A DNA stretch of 14,913 nucleotides, taken from the NCBI GenBank assembly GCA_023458215.1, contig JAEXAJ010000007.1, forward strand, positions 1 through 14,913, written 5' to 3'. Position numbers and translations under genes: made by a program. This stretch comes from Bacteroidota bacterium (GTDB lineage: Bacteria > Bacteroidota > Bacteroidia > Bacteroidales > Bacteroidaceae). Below, in pieces: positions 7,296-13,681 of the stretch (position 1 is its first letter; every line of letters begins with the position of its first letter). The notes under the pieces are model-generated. The model made no database searches. It was not told the origin of the DNA and saw only the letters and a list, made by a program, of their open reading frames with translations.

Positions 7296-7898
7296 ATGGC
7301 AGAAGATGTAAAGTTCGCAGAGAATGTGATACTGGTGGATGTAGCATATTTCAATGATGTGGTTAAGGACTTAAAGAGATACTTTGAATTGCAGCTGGGA
7401 CGTCCCTTGCAGAATATCTATGTGGAAGAATGGGCTTCTTATCTGGCACTCGATTCTGGTGTTCGCGATAAAGAAAACAATATCGGGGTACTTTTTGTAC
7501 ATGATGGGCAGACTGATAAATTGCTTCATTGTGATCCCGCAGATTTAAATAAAGACTTAAATGGGGTGGGATTTACGAATCAGTTAGGTGAGTTTTCATT
7601 CACTTCTGTATCTTCTGAGGGACTTGTTTCCCGGGCGAATCTCTATCTTGATCTGCTGAATATAGCACTCGATTCTGCTGATGTGAAGCGTCTCATGCTG
7701 GTTCCGTTTATAGATGATTATGGTGCTAAACTTATGGAGGTTCTTGAGGAGCATCTAAGGGAAGCTGATTCGGAAAAATCGAAAGAAGTATTCCTTTTCA
7801 ATATGGATGAACCTGCTCATCCTCTTGGTTGTAAGTGGGATTTATTGGGTTATTCCATGATGCGTGCGTTAGGCGTTAAAGCCGAAGAATTGGAATAG
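7296..7898 (+). CDS. Conserved hypothetical cytoplasmic protein, 200 aa
   Basis: I do not recognise a characterised function; it looks like one of the Bacteroidales-restricted families of unknown function. The protein is acidic, lacks a signal peptide or membrane helix and appears to be a mixed alpha/beta globule. An N-terminal ENVILVDVAYFNDVVKDLKRYFE strand-helix unit (about 9-31) leads into NIGVLFVHDGQTD (about 61-73), a helical SRANLYLDLLNIAL region, a strand RLMLVPFIDDYG (about 130-141) and a C-terminal LGCKWDLLGYSMMRALG. The ATG at 7296 is the first in the open frame. It is preceded by a weak -7 (TATCTTTA, 7261-7268) and, further up, by the 22-bp repeat array. The LysR gene starts 43 bp downstream on the same strand with no terminator between, so they may be co-transcribed. 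Confidence 0.75.
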   Translation: MAEDVKFAENVILVDVAYFNDVVKDLKRYFELQLGRPLQNIYVEEWASYLALDSGVRDKENNIGVLFVHDGQTDKLLHCDPADLNKDLNGVGFTNQLGEFSFTSVSSEGLVSRANLYLDLLNIALDSADVKRLMLVPFIDDYGAKLMEVLEEHLREADSEKSKEVFLFNMDEPAHPLGCKWDLLGYSMMRALGVKAEELE

Positions 7899-7941
7899 TT
7901 CTGTTTTAATCATCTATTATTAATCCTTAATCACTAACTCC

Positions 7942-8838
7942 GTGTCTGATTTTCGATTAAAAGTATTTCAATCTGTGGCGAAGAATCTGAGTTTCACGAA
8001 AGCTTCGCAAGAGTTGTTTGTCAGTCAGCCTGCCATTACAAAGCATATACAAGAATTGGAGAGTACCTATCAGGCGCGTCTGTTTGATAGGCAAGGTAGT
8101 AAAATCAGTTTGACGGAAGCTGGTAAGTTGCTGCTGGAGCATTGTGGGCGTATTCTGGAAGATTATAAGCGACTGGAATATGAAATGCATCTGCTGCATA
8201 ACGAATATACGGGAGAACTGCGTTTGGGGGCCAGTACTACAATTGCTCAATACGTCTTGCCGCCATTACTTGCCAGCTTCATTAAGAAATTCCCGCAAGT
8301 AAACCTTTCGCTGATGAATGGTAATTCACGCGAGATAGAAGCTGCTTTACAGGAACACCGCATAGACCTGGGATTGGTGGAGGGCGTTTTCCGCTTACCC
8401 AATTTGAAATACACCACTTTTCTTGAAGATGAGCTGGTGGCTGTGATACGCACGGGAAGTAAACTGCAGGTCGGTGAAGAAATTACTCCCGAAGAACTGC
8501 TTCATATTCCTTTGGTGCTTCGTGAAAGGGGATCGGGTACATTGGATGTTTTTGAGAGGGCATTATTGCAACATAATATAAAGTTATCGTCTCTTCAGGT
8601 TTTAATGTATCTGGGCAGTACGGAAAGCATTAAACTTTTTTTGGAACATACTGATTGTATGGGTATTGTTTCCATTCGTTCCATTACCCGTGAACTTTAT
8701 GCCGGACAGTTGCGTGTTGTCGAAATAAAAGATATGGCTATGCTTCGTGAATTTAGTTTTGCACAACCCCAGGGGCAGGAGAGTGGACTCTCCCAAGTCT
8801 TTATGCAGTTTGCTACACACCATAACAACAAGTTATAG
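7942..8838 (+). CDS. LysR-family regulator of the YeiE/CysL/CysB type
   Basis: This is a transcription factor expected to control the adjacent YeiH-family gene. The N-terminal winged HTH spans about residues 1-60 (LSFTKASQELFVSQPAITKHIQELE is the helix-turn-helix core, followed by LFDR and LTEAG). A linker helix and a two-lobed effector-binding domain complete the 298 residues. The effector domain carries LGASTTIAQYVLPPLL, the RERGSGT motif (about 193-199) and LGSTESIK, all closely like enterobacterial YeiE and Bacillus CysL, regulators of sulfite/sulfur metabolism. The start is GTG at 7942, chosen because it places the HTH at the normal distance from the N-terminus and no in-frame ATG precedes it. 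The gene lies 95 bp before yeiH, in the same order and association as enterobacterial yeiE-yeiH. The ligand (sulfite or a related anion) is inferred from those relatives. Confidence 0.88.
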   Translation: MSDFRLKVFQSVAKNLSFTKASQELFVSQPAITKHIQELESTYQARLFDRQGSKISLTEAGKLLLEHCGRILEDYKRLEYEMHLLHNEYTGELRLGASTTIAQYVLPPLLASFIKKFPQVNLSLMNGNSREIEAALQEHRIDLGLVEGVFRLPNLKYTTFLEDELVAVIRTGSKLQVGEEITPEELLHIPLVLRERGSGTLDVFERALLQHNIKLSSLQVLMYLGSTESIKLFLEHTDCMGIVSIRSITRELYAGQLRVVEIKDMAMLREFSFAQPQGQESGLSQVFMQFATHHNNKL

Positions 8839-8849
8839 CACATAAATAG

Positions 8850-8864
8850 ATACAATTGGTGTAT
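8850..8864. promoter_or_regulatory. LysR-type operator (T-N11-A box)
   Basis: The dyad ATACA-N5-TGTAT spans these bases and contains the LysR T-N11-A signature exactly (T8851, A8863). Flanking AG/AT bases may extend the symmetry. It overlaps the TTG (8856-8858) taken as the -33 element, so bound regulator would contact or mask polymerase. It lies between the LysR gene and yeiH, as expected for direct control of yeiH. Confidence 0.65.
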
Positions 8865-8887
8865 ATAGGTAAAGAAGCCTACCTTTG
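8856..8887 (+). promoter_or_regulatory. Promoter of the YeiH-family gene
   Basis: The -33 TTG (8856-8858) and the -7 TACCTTTG (8880-8887, perfect TAnnTTTG) are separated by 21 bp, normal for Bacteroidota sigma-ABfr promoters. Transcription should start near 8894, giving a leader of about 40 nt before the ATG at 8934. This is the best-formed promoter in the window. Confidence 0.78.
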
Positions 8888-8933
8888 CACCCGGAAACAG
8901 AAATAATATAAATATTGATATACAAGAAAAATT

Positions 8934-9944
8934 ATGGCTTCAATTCAAACTGCGAGTGTAAGCACTCTGGCATATCTTCAACGGAAGAACAAAATTACTT
9001 ATGTGTCTTTAGTAGTGCTTTTATCGGTTTTCTTATTATTGGATTATATTCCCGGTTATTCTACTTGGGTGACACCTCCTGTCGCTTTGTTCCTGGGATT
9101 AATATTTGCTTTGTCGAGTGGGCAGGCACATCCAAAGTTCAATAAGAAAGTATCTAAATATCTTTTGCAATATTCAGTGGTAGGACTAGGTTTCGGAATG
9201 AATCTCCAGGCATCTCTGGCTTCCGGTAAAGAAGGAATGGAGTTCACAGTTATTTCAGTAGTGGGTACCATGCTTATCGGTTGGTTTATCGGTCGTAAAT
9301 TTTTAAAGGTAGATCGTGACACTTCCTATCTTATCAGTTCCGGCACGGCTATCTGTGGCGGTAGTGCCATTGCAGCAGTAGGTCCTGTGCTGAGAGCGAA
9401 AGATACAGAGATGTCCGTAGCATTAGGAACTATCTTTATTCTGAATGCTATCGCATTGTTTATCTTTCCTGTTATAGGTCATGCCTTGGATATGAGCCAG
9501 CAGGAATTTGGAACATGGGCAGCAATTGCCATACATGATACGAGTTCTGTAGTGGGTGCCGGTGCTGCTTATGGCGAAGAAGCTCTTCAAATTGCTACTA
9601 CTATTAAATTGACACGTGCTTTGTGGATTATTCCTCTGGCATTGATTACTTCTTTCGTCTTTAAAGGTAAGGGACAGAAAATCAGTATTCCCTGGTTTAT
9701 TTTCTTCTTCATTCTGGCTATGGTATTCAATACGTATGTGCTGAGTTCCTCGGAAACCGGAATTATGATAGGAGAGGGAATTAATAGTTTAGCCAGAAAG
9801 ACATTGACTATCACTCTGTTCTTTATTGGAGCTTCCCTTTCACGTGATGTATTAAAGGCAGTGGGCATCAAACCGCTTATTCAGGGGGTGTTGCTATGGA
9901 TTGCAATCAGCGTAAGTACTCTGGCATATATTTATTGGTTCTAA
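8934..9944 (+). CDS. yeiH: YeiH-family putative sulfate/sulfite exporter
   Basis: This is an inner-membrane protein of the family long annotated as 'putative sulfate exporter'; transport of sulfite or related anions is inferred, not proven. The 336 residues contain around ten hydrophobic segments and the family hallmarks GLGFGMNL (84-91), SSGTAICGGSAIAAVGPVL (135-153), the HDTSSVVGAGAAYG stretch (201-214) and an FFIGASLSRD segment (296-305) before the last helix. The length is typical. ATG 8934 is preferred; it gives a short Ser/Thr-rich N-terminal extension before the first membrane segment. The gene follows a YeiE-like LysR regulator, with a promoter and LysR box between them, and ends in a strong terminator. 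Curiously the peptide SVSTLAY occurs near both ends (8-14 and 326-332), encoded by nearly identical DNA. Confidence 0.9.
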   Translation: MASIQTASVSTLAYLQRKNKITYVSLVVLLSVFLLLDYIPGYSTWVTPPVALFLGLIFALSSGQAHPKFNKKVSKYLLQYSVVGLGFGMNLQASLASGKEGMEFTVISVVGTMLIGWFIGRKFLKVDRDTSYLISSGTAICGGSAIAAVGPVLRAKDTEMSVALGTIFILNAIALFIFPVIGHALDMSQQEFGTWAAIAIHDTSSVVGAGAAYGEEALQIATTIKLTRALWIIPLALITSFVFKGKGQKISIPWFIFFFILAMVFNTYVLSSSETGIMIGEGINSLARKTLTITLFFIGASLSRDVLKAVGIKPLIQGVLLWIAISVSTLAYIYWF

Positions 9945-9967
9945 AGAAACCACTTATTAATAAGGTG

Positions 9968-10003
9968 TGCGGCAGAAGTTTTTTTCTTTTGCCGCATTTT
10001 TTT
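9968..10003 (+). terminator. Intrinsic terminator after the YeiH-family gene
   Basis: TGCGGCA (9968-9974) pairs with TGCCGCA (9990-9996), continued inward by GAAG/CTTT pairs around a T-rich loop, and seven Ts follow (9997-10003). It separates the sulfur-related unit from the sigma-factor operon. Confidence 0.92.
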
Positions 10004-10020
10004 ATAAAATTCATTTCCTT

Positions 10021-10050
10021 TGTAACAAAGTTCCGTTCCTTTACGTCTAA
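10021..10050 (+). promoter_or_regulatory. Candidate ECF-type promoter for the sigma factor operon
   Basis: TGTAAC (10021-10026) and CGTCTAA (10044-10050) are separated by 17 bp. This matches the general ECF sigma promoter pattern (a -35 with AAC and a -10 with CGTC, as for Bacillus SigX/SigM). It lies directly upstream of an ECF sigma gene, as expected for autoregulation; the start would be near 10057, about 39 nt before the ATG. The -35 also forms part of a CTTTG-TAA-CAAAG dyad (10018-10030). An alternative housekeeping -7 reading, TTCCTTTG (10015-10022), deviates at the critical A. Confidence 0.5.
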
Positions 10051-10095
10051 CAAATAGATACAAAAAATAACAGGATTGAGATACAGAAAAAGCCC

Positions 10096-10611
10096 ATGGA
10101 TGCTGAAAGTTTTAAAAATGAGTTTCTGCCTTACCACCGCAAGCTGTACTGTGTAGCCTATCGGCTACTGGAGAATGCGGCCGATGCGGAGGATCTGGTT
10201 CAGGAAGCCTATCTGAAGCTATGGGATAAGCGAGAAGGATTGACGGTTATCAGCAATCCGGAAGCGTTCAGTGTCACTTTGGTTAAGAATATGTGCTTTG
10301 ATTTGCTTCGTTCAGGAAAATATGTCTTATCCAGGCAGACGGTAGAATTAACTGCTGCGCAGGATGTTTCTCAAAGTGATAACTTGGAAGTGCGCGACGA
10401 AGTACGGCAAGTAAAAGATATCATCGCCCACTTGCCCGAACAGCAGCAACGGATTGTGAACCTGCGTGACGTCAAAGGATGCTCTTACGAAGAGATAGAA
10501 CAAGTGACCGGGTTGAATTCTACAAATGTCCGTGTACTGCTGTCCCGGGCAAGGAAAAGAATACGTGAGGAATTTAATAAATGGAATAACTATGAAAGTC
10601 GAGGAAATTGA
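10096..10611 (+). CDS. ECF-type RNA polymerase sigma factor (sigma-70 family)
   Basis: This small alternative sigma factor directs RNA polymerase to a restricted promoter set, normally under control of a membrane anti-sigma protein. Region 2 is at about residues 5-72, with the core-binding and -10 recognising pattern NAADAEDLVQEAYLKLWDKRE (27-47) and the NPEAFSVTLVKNMCFDLLR helix (54-72). Region 4 (about 108-160) has LPEQQQRIVNLRDVKGCSYEEI and the DNA-reading helix NSTNVRVLLSRARKRIRE. The 171-residue length lacks regions 1.1 and 3, as in ECF factors. ATG 10096 is the first Met and gives a full region 2. The end overlaps the next gene by 20 bp, a typical sigma/anti-sigma coupling. An ECF-type promoter sits upstream. 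The regulon cannot be told from sequence. Confidence 0.93.
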   Translation: MDAESFKNEFLPYHRKLYCVAYRLLENAADAEDLVQEAYLKLWDKREGLTVISNPEAFSVTLVKNMCFDLLRSGKYVLSRQTVELTAAQDVSQSDNLEVRDEVRQVKDIIAHLPEQQQRIVNLRDVKGCSYEEIEQVTGLNSTNVRVLLSRARKRIREEFNKWNNYESRGN

Positions 10612-11119
10612 AAGGCTGCTCACCGAGTTTTACGAGGGGAACACTACCGAGAGCCAGGAAGAGGCGTTGAGAGATTATTTCAGAACAACGGAAGTACCTG
10701 AACATCTGCAGAAGGATAAAGAAATTTTTCTTAGCCTTTATCAAGACGCAGATAGAGATGTGGAAGTTCCTGCGGGGCTGGGGGATAAACTAAGCCTGCT
10801 GATTGATGAAAAGGCTGAGGAAGAGCAAAGGTTCTTCAGTCCTAACAAGTCCAAACGCAACTGGCGCTGGATTGGAAGTGTTGCAGCTACCATATTGGTG
10901 ATTATCGGTATAGGGTATGGGGTCGAAAATCTCGGAAGAGGGGTGTGTCCGCCTACACCGCAAGATACATTCTCTGATCCGGAAGAAGCTTATCAGGTGC
11001 TGCAAGCTACTTTAATGGAAGTTTCTACCAATTTGAACCAAGGCATTGCTCAGGTGAAGGAGACGCAGGTTGATATGAAGAAAGTAAATCAGGAAATAAA
11101 AAAAGAAATACAAAGATAA
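10592..11119 (+). CDS. Single-pass membrane protein, probable anti-sigma factor
   Basis: The gene overlaps the sigma gene by 20 bp and probably encodes its anti-sigma partner. The 175-residue protein has an acidic cytoplasmic-looking N-terminal part (about 1-90) that opens with EEIERLLTEFYEGNTTESQEEALRDYF, a helical start reminiscent of Bacteroidota anti-sigma/FecR-type N-domains. One membrane helix follows (about 93-111). The C-terminal part (about 112-175) is extracytoplasmic by topology, with a helical tail rich in Lys, Glu and Gln (from 135). I see no zinc-binding HxxxCxxC motif. ATG 10592 is chosen because the frame only opens further upstream inside the sigma gene. DUF4252 follows with no gap (TAA directly abutting ATG), so the three form one operon. 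The anti-sigma role is inferred from position and topology. Confidence 0.72.
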   Translation: MKVEEIERLLTEFYEGNTTESQEEALRDYFRTTEVPEHLQKDKEIFLSLYQDADRDVEVPAGLGDKLSLLIDEKAEEEQRFFSPNKSKRNWRWIGSVAATILVIIGIGYGVENLGRGVCPPTPQDTFSDPEEAYQVLQATLMEVSTNLNQGIAQVKETQVDMKKVNQEIKKEIQR

Positions 11120-11881
11120 ATGATTATGAAACTCAACAAGATTTTATTGGCAGGTGTGTTGCTGATGTTACCCCTGCTCTGCCAGGCACAGAAAAATATA
11201 TTCAATACCTACAATGATATGAAGGGCGTCTCCTCCGTTTATATCTCAAAGGCGATGATTGAAATGAATCCTAACCTGTTCACGAAAGATATCTATATAG
11301 GAAAGGTATCCGGTAAATTGGATTGTGTGCAGATTCTTTCTACGATGGATAGCAATATCAAGAAAGACATGCGTAAGGATTTGCGTGCATTGGTGCAGTC
11401 CTCTAAGTATGAGTTGCTGATGAAGCAGAAAGGCACCGTATCCAGTTCCGAATTTTATATCAATAGGAAAGGGGATAAAGTAAAAGAGCTGATTATGATT
11501 ATTGATGGTGCTGCCAACTTGAAGTTTGTTTATCTGGAAGGCGAAATGACTTTAAAGGATATTCAGAATATCATGATGTATCAGAATACAAGTATGAATG
11601 AGGGAGGGAATGTATATCGTATCGTAGATGGTACTCTTGATTTGGCCGATTTGGGCGTTTTGAATGGTCTGCAAGGATTAGAGGGTTTACAAGGCTTGGA
11701 AGGTTTAAAGAGTCTGGAAAGCTTAAAAAGTCTGGAAAGCCTGAAAGGATTGAAAAGTTTGAAAGACTTAGGTAAGTTGAAAGATAGCGAATATTTAAAG
11801 AAACAGATGGATGCTGATACCTGGAAACGATTTGAGGAAAGCATGGAGATGCTTGAAAAGCGTTTGGAAGACCTAGAATGA
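11120..11881 (+). CDS. Secreted DUF4252 protein with a Leu-x-x repeat tract
   Basis: DUF4252 proteins are small exported Bacteroidota proteins of unknown function that often accompany ECF sigma/anti-sigma genes. A signal peptide (MKLNKILLAGVLLMLPLLCQAQ) covers residues 3-24; the Cys at 21 is preceded by Leu, so a lipobox is poor and SPI cleavage after QAQ is more likely. The DUF4252 core is at about 28-155 (YNDMKGVSSVYIS, IYIGKVSGKLDCVQIL, then KVKELIMIIDG and EGEMTLKDIQNIM). From 175 to 220 leucine occurs at every third residue (16 times) with Gly/Ser/Lys/Glu/Gln between. A charged helical tail ends the protein. ATG at 11120 abuts the previous stop; ATG at 11126 is equally plausible and gives a cleaner signal peptide. 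Its start adjoins the anti-sigma-like gene, so it is the operon's last member. The repeat tract is unusual. Confidence 0.85.
   Translation: MIMKLNKILLAGVLLMLPLLCQAQKNIFNTYNDMKGVSSVYISKAMIEMNPNLFTKDIYIGKVSGKLDCVQILSTMDSNIKKDMRKDLRALVQSSKYELLMKQKGTVSSSEFYINRKGDKVKELIMIIDGAANLKFVYLEGEMTLKDIQNIMMYQNTSMNEGGNVYRIVDGTLDLADLGVLNGLQGLEGLQGLEGLKSLESLKSLESLKGLKSLKDLGKLKDSEYLKKQMDADTWKRFEESMEMLEKRLEDLE
11642..11779 (+). repeat. 9-bp-period coding repeat (Leu-x-x tract)
   Basis: The DNA for residues 175-220 of the DUF4252 protein repeats with a 9-bp period, one Leu codon per unit. An 18-bp stretch (11713-11730, AGTCTGGAAAGC plus TTAAAA) is repeated almost exactly at 11731-11748 (CTGAAA in place of TTAAAA), which points to expansion by slipped-strand or unequal duplication. 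The codon spelling differs elsewhere, so older copies have drifted. Confidence 0.8.
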
Positions 11882-11915
11882 GGCCATCTGCTGATAGGTG
11901 TAAATAGTTTGTTGA

Positions 11916-11945
11916 AAAGGGGGAGCCGATTCCGGTTCCCCCTTT
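11916..11945. terminator. Bidirectional terminator between DUF4252 gene and recA
   Basis: AAAGGGGGA (11916-11924) pairs with TCCCCCTTT (11937-11945), with an inner CCG/CGG pairing and an ATTC loop. The plus-strand tail is weakly T-rich; on the minus strand four Ts follow the stem. It lies between two convergent genes and can serve both. Confidence 0.8.
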
Positions 11946-11954
11946 ATTGTGAAA

Positions 11955-12992
11955 TTATTTGTCCTTTCTAAGTGCTTCGAAAATCAATCCTTCCAGTTCT
12001 TCTGCCAGTTCCGGATTATCGGCAACCACTTGTTTGGCTGCATCACGTCCCTGTGCCAGTTTCGTTTCATTATAGCTGAACCAGGAACCGCTTTTCTTGA
12101 TGATACCTAAATCTGCACCCAAATCAATGATTTCACCGGCGCGGGAAATACCTTCACCGAACATGATATCAAATTCTGCTCTACGGAAAGGAGGTGCCAC
12201 TTTGTTCTTTACTACTTTTACTTTAGTCTGCTTGCCTAATACTTCGTCACCGTTCTTGATAGCCTGGCTTCCGCGAATATCCAGACGTACCGAAGCATAG
12301 AACTTCAAGGCATTACCACCAGTAGTTGTTTCAGGATTACCAAACATAACGCCAATCTTTTCACGCAGCTGATTGATGAAGATACATGTGGTACGTGTCT
12401 TGCTTACGGCTGCTGTCAGTTTACGCAATGCCTGAGACATCAAACGTGCCTGCAAACCAACCTTATTGTCACCCATGTCACCTTCGATTTCTGCTTTTGG
12501 AGTCAGGGCAGCTACAGAGTCCACAACGATAATATCGATTGCAGAAGAACGGATCAGCTGTTCTGCAATTTCCAGAGCTTGTTCCCCGTTGTCAGGTTGA
12601 GAAATCAATAGGTTGTCTACATCTACACCCAACTTGGCAGCATAGAAACGGTCGAATGCATGTTCTGCATCAATGAATGCAGCAATGCCACCTGCTTTTT
12701 GTGCTTCGGCAATGGCATGGATAGCCAGAGTCGTTTTACCGGAAGATTCCGGACCATAAATTTCAATGATACGTCCGCGGGGATAGCCGCCAACGCCGAG
12801 TGCTACATTCAGTCCGATAGAGCCCGTGGGGATTACTTCTACTTGTTCGACGCTTTCGTCTCCCATTTTCATGATAGAACCCTTGCCGAAGCTCTTTTCT
12901 ATCTTGTCCATAGCTGCCTGCAAAGCTTTCAGCTTTTCGCTTGGTGCTATTTTATTTTCGTTCTCAAAATTAAGTTCGTCTTTCTTTGCCAT
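11955..12992 (-). CDS. recA: Recombinase RecA
   Basis: RecA forms filaments on single-stranded DNA, carries out strand exchange in homologous recombination and acts as the coprotease of the SOS response. Of its 345 residues, the N-terminal helix covers about 1-38. Walker A GPESSGKT is at 80-87 and FIDAEHAFD at 107-115 (with the catalytic Glu). Walker [10 protein letters not shown] spans 152-160. Loop L1 includes EIEGDMGD (168-175) and loop L2 [17 protein letters not shown] (214-230). The C-terminal domain has the usual acidic end. The ATG at 12992 gives the standard [10 protein letters not shown] beginning. The gene converges with the DUF4252 gene and is followed by a shared terminator. Its upstream gap is full of AT-rich repeats and I see no clear LexA-type operator. 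Confidence 0.98.
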   Translation of the reverse strand: MAKKDELNFENENKIAPSEKLKALQAAMDKIEKSFGKGSIMKMGDESVEQVEVIPTGSIGLNVALGVGGYPRGRIIEIYGPESSGKTTLAIHAIAEAQKAGGIAAFIDAEHAFDRFYAAKLGVDVDNLLISQPDNGEQALEIAEQLIRSSAIDIIVVDSVAALTPKAEIEGDMGDNKVGLQARLMSQALRKLTAAVSKTRTTCIFINQLREKIGVMFGNPETTTGGNALKFYASVRLDIRGSQAIKNGDEVLGKQTKVKVVKNKVAPPFRRAEFDIMFGEGISRAGEIIDLGADLGIIKKSGSWFSYNETKLAQGRDAAKQVVADNPELAEELEGLIFEALRKDK

Positions 12993-13012
12993 CTTTATGT
13001 TTACGATTTTAT

Positions 13013-13153
13013 GAATTACGATTCAAATTAGTTTATTTACGATTTACAAATTTACGAATTACGATTTAAATTAGTCTATTTAGCAATTTGGGATTTCCGT
13101 TTACCTTACAAGAGTTACCTTTAATCGTAAATCGTAAATAGTCAAATCGTAAA
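13013..13153. repeat. AT-rich direct and inverted repeats upstream of recA
   Basis: A 27-bp unit built on GAATTACGATT...TATTTA occurs at 13013-13039 and again at 13056-13082 with two mismatches. TATTTACGATTTAC (13034-13047) recurs inverted as GTAAATCGTAAATA (13127-13140), so the region can form a stem with about 79 nt between the arms; a further inverted copy of the motif (AAATCGTAAATT) reaches the stop of bcp. A related piece, TTACGAGTTACAAATT at 14892-14907, matches 13037-13052 in 15 of 16 bases. The region holds no ORF worth naming. A CAAATTTA at 13047-13054 is a possible recA -7 on the minus strand but has no -33 partner. Confidence 0.7.
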
Positions 13154-13600
13154 TTATAGGATTTGTGCGGCGTGGTCTTTGGTTTTTACTTCCTTCGGCG
13201 TGATAATCCGCTCTATCACCCCTTCTTCGTTTATAATGAAGGTGGTGCGGAAAGTACCCATATACTTACGTCCGTACATACTCTTTTCTCCCCATACTCC
13301 GAACTGCTCTACGAGTTTCTTGTCCGTATCTGCAATCAGTGGAAAGGGTAGATTATTTTTCTCTATAAATTTCTGGTGCGACTTTTCATTATCCACGCTT
13401 ACGCCAATTACCTCGTAACCGGCTTTGCGTAGTTCAGAATAGTTATCACGCAGGTTGCAGGCCTGTGCCGTACATCCCGAAGTCATATCTTTAGGATAGA
13501 AATAAAGAACTATCTTTTTTCCTTTATAGTCGCTGAGGCGGATTTCTTCGCCTTTTTCATTGATGCCCAGTATTTCGGGCGCTTTATCTCCGACTTGCAT
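13154..13600 (-). CDS. bcp: Thioredoxin-dependent peroxiredoxin, Bcp/PrxQ type
   Basis: This cytoplasmic thiol peroxidase reduces hydrogen peroxide and organic hydroperoxides using thioredoxin. It has a thioredoxin fold with the N-terminal VGDKAPEI segment and YFYPKDMTSGCTAQACNLRD (33-52). The peroxidatic Cys is at 43, in the T-x-x-C context, with the resolving Cys at 48, five residues later, as in atypical 2-Cys PrxQ/BCP. The GVSVDNEKSHQKF stretch (75-87) and the conserved Arg in GTFRTTFIINEEG (115-127) complete the active-site surroundings. The 148 residues are close to the E. coli protein. The ATG at 13600 gives a standard start. It runs in the same direction as recA and the polyamine gene, with repeat-rich gaps on both sides; whether they share a transcript is open. 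Confidence 0.95.
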   Translation of the reverse strand: MQVGDKAPEILGINEKGEEIRLSDYKGKKIVLYFYPKDMTSGCTAQACNLRDNYSELRKAGYEVIGVSVDNEKSHQKFIEKNNLPFPLIADTDKKLVEQFGVWGEKSMYGRKYMGTFRTTFIINEEGVIERIITPKEVKTKDHAAQIL

Positions 13601-13626
13601 AATCTATAATTAAATTAAAAATGAAG

Positions 13627-13677
13627 AATGAAGAATTCCTTTCGGTATGCTTTCACCGTGCAGCTAAATTCTTCATT
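13627..13677. terminator. Inverted repeat between the polyamine gene and bcp, probable terminator
   Basis: AATGAAGAATT (13627-13637) pairs with AATTCTTCATT (13667-13677), and CGGT/ACCG (13643-13646 with 13655-13658) forms an inner stem. On the minus strand, downstream of the polyamine gene, the stem is followed by CTTCATTTTTAA. An extra copy of the GAAGAAT arm lies alongside (13623-13629). The AT-rich stem makes this a moderate terminator. Confidence 0.6.
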
Positions 13678-13681
13678 TAGT

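Noticed and set aside
11140..11190. Lipoprotein signal in the DUF4252 protein
   Set aside because: The Cys is preceded by Leu instead of Gly/Ala/Ser, so the lipobox is poor; an ordinary signal peptide is more likely.
12993..13153. SOS/LexA operator of recA
   Set aside because: No conserved dyad of a known LexA type could be recognised among the AT-rich repeats.
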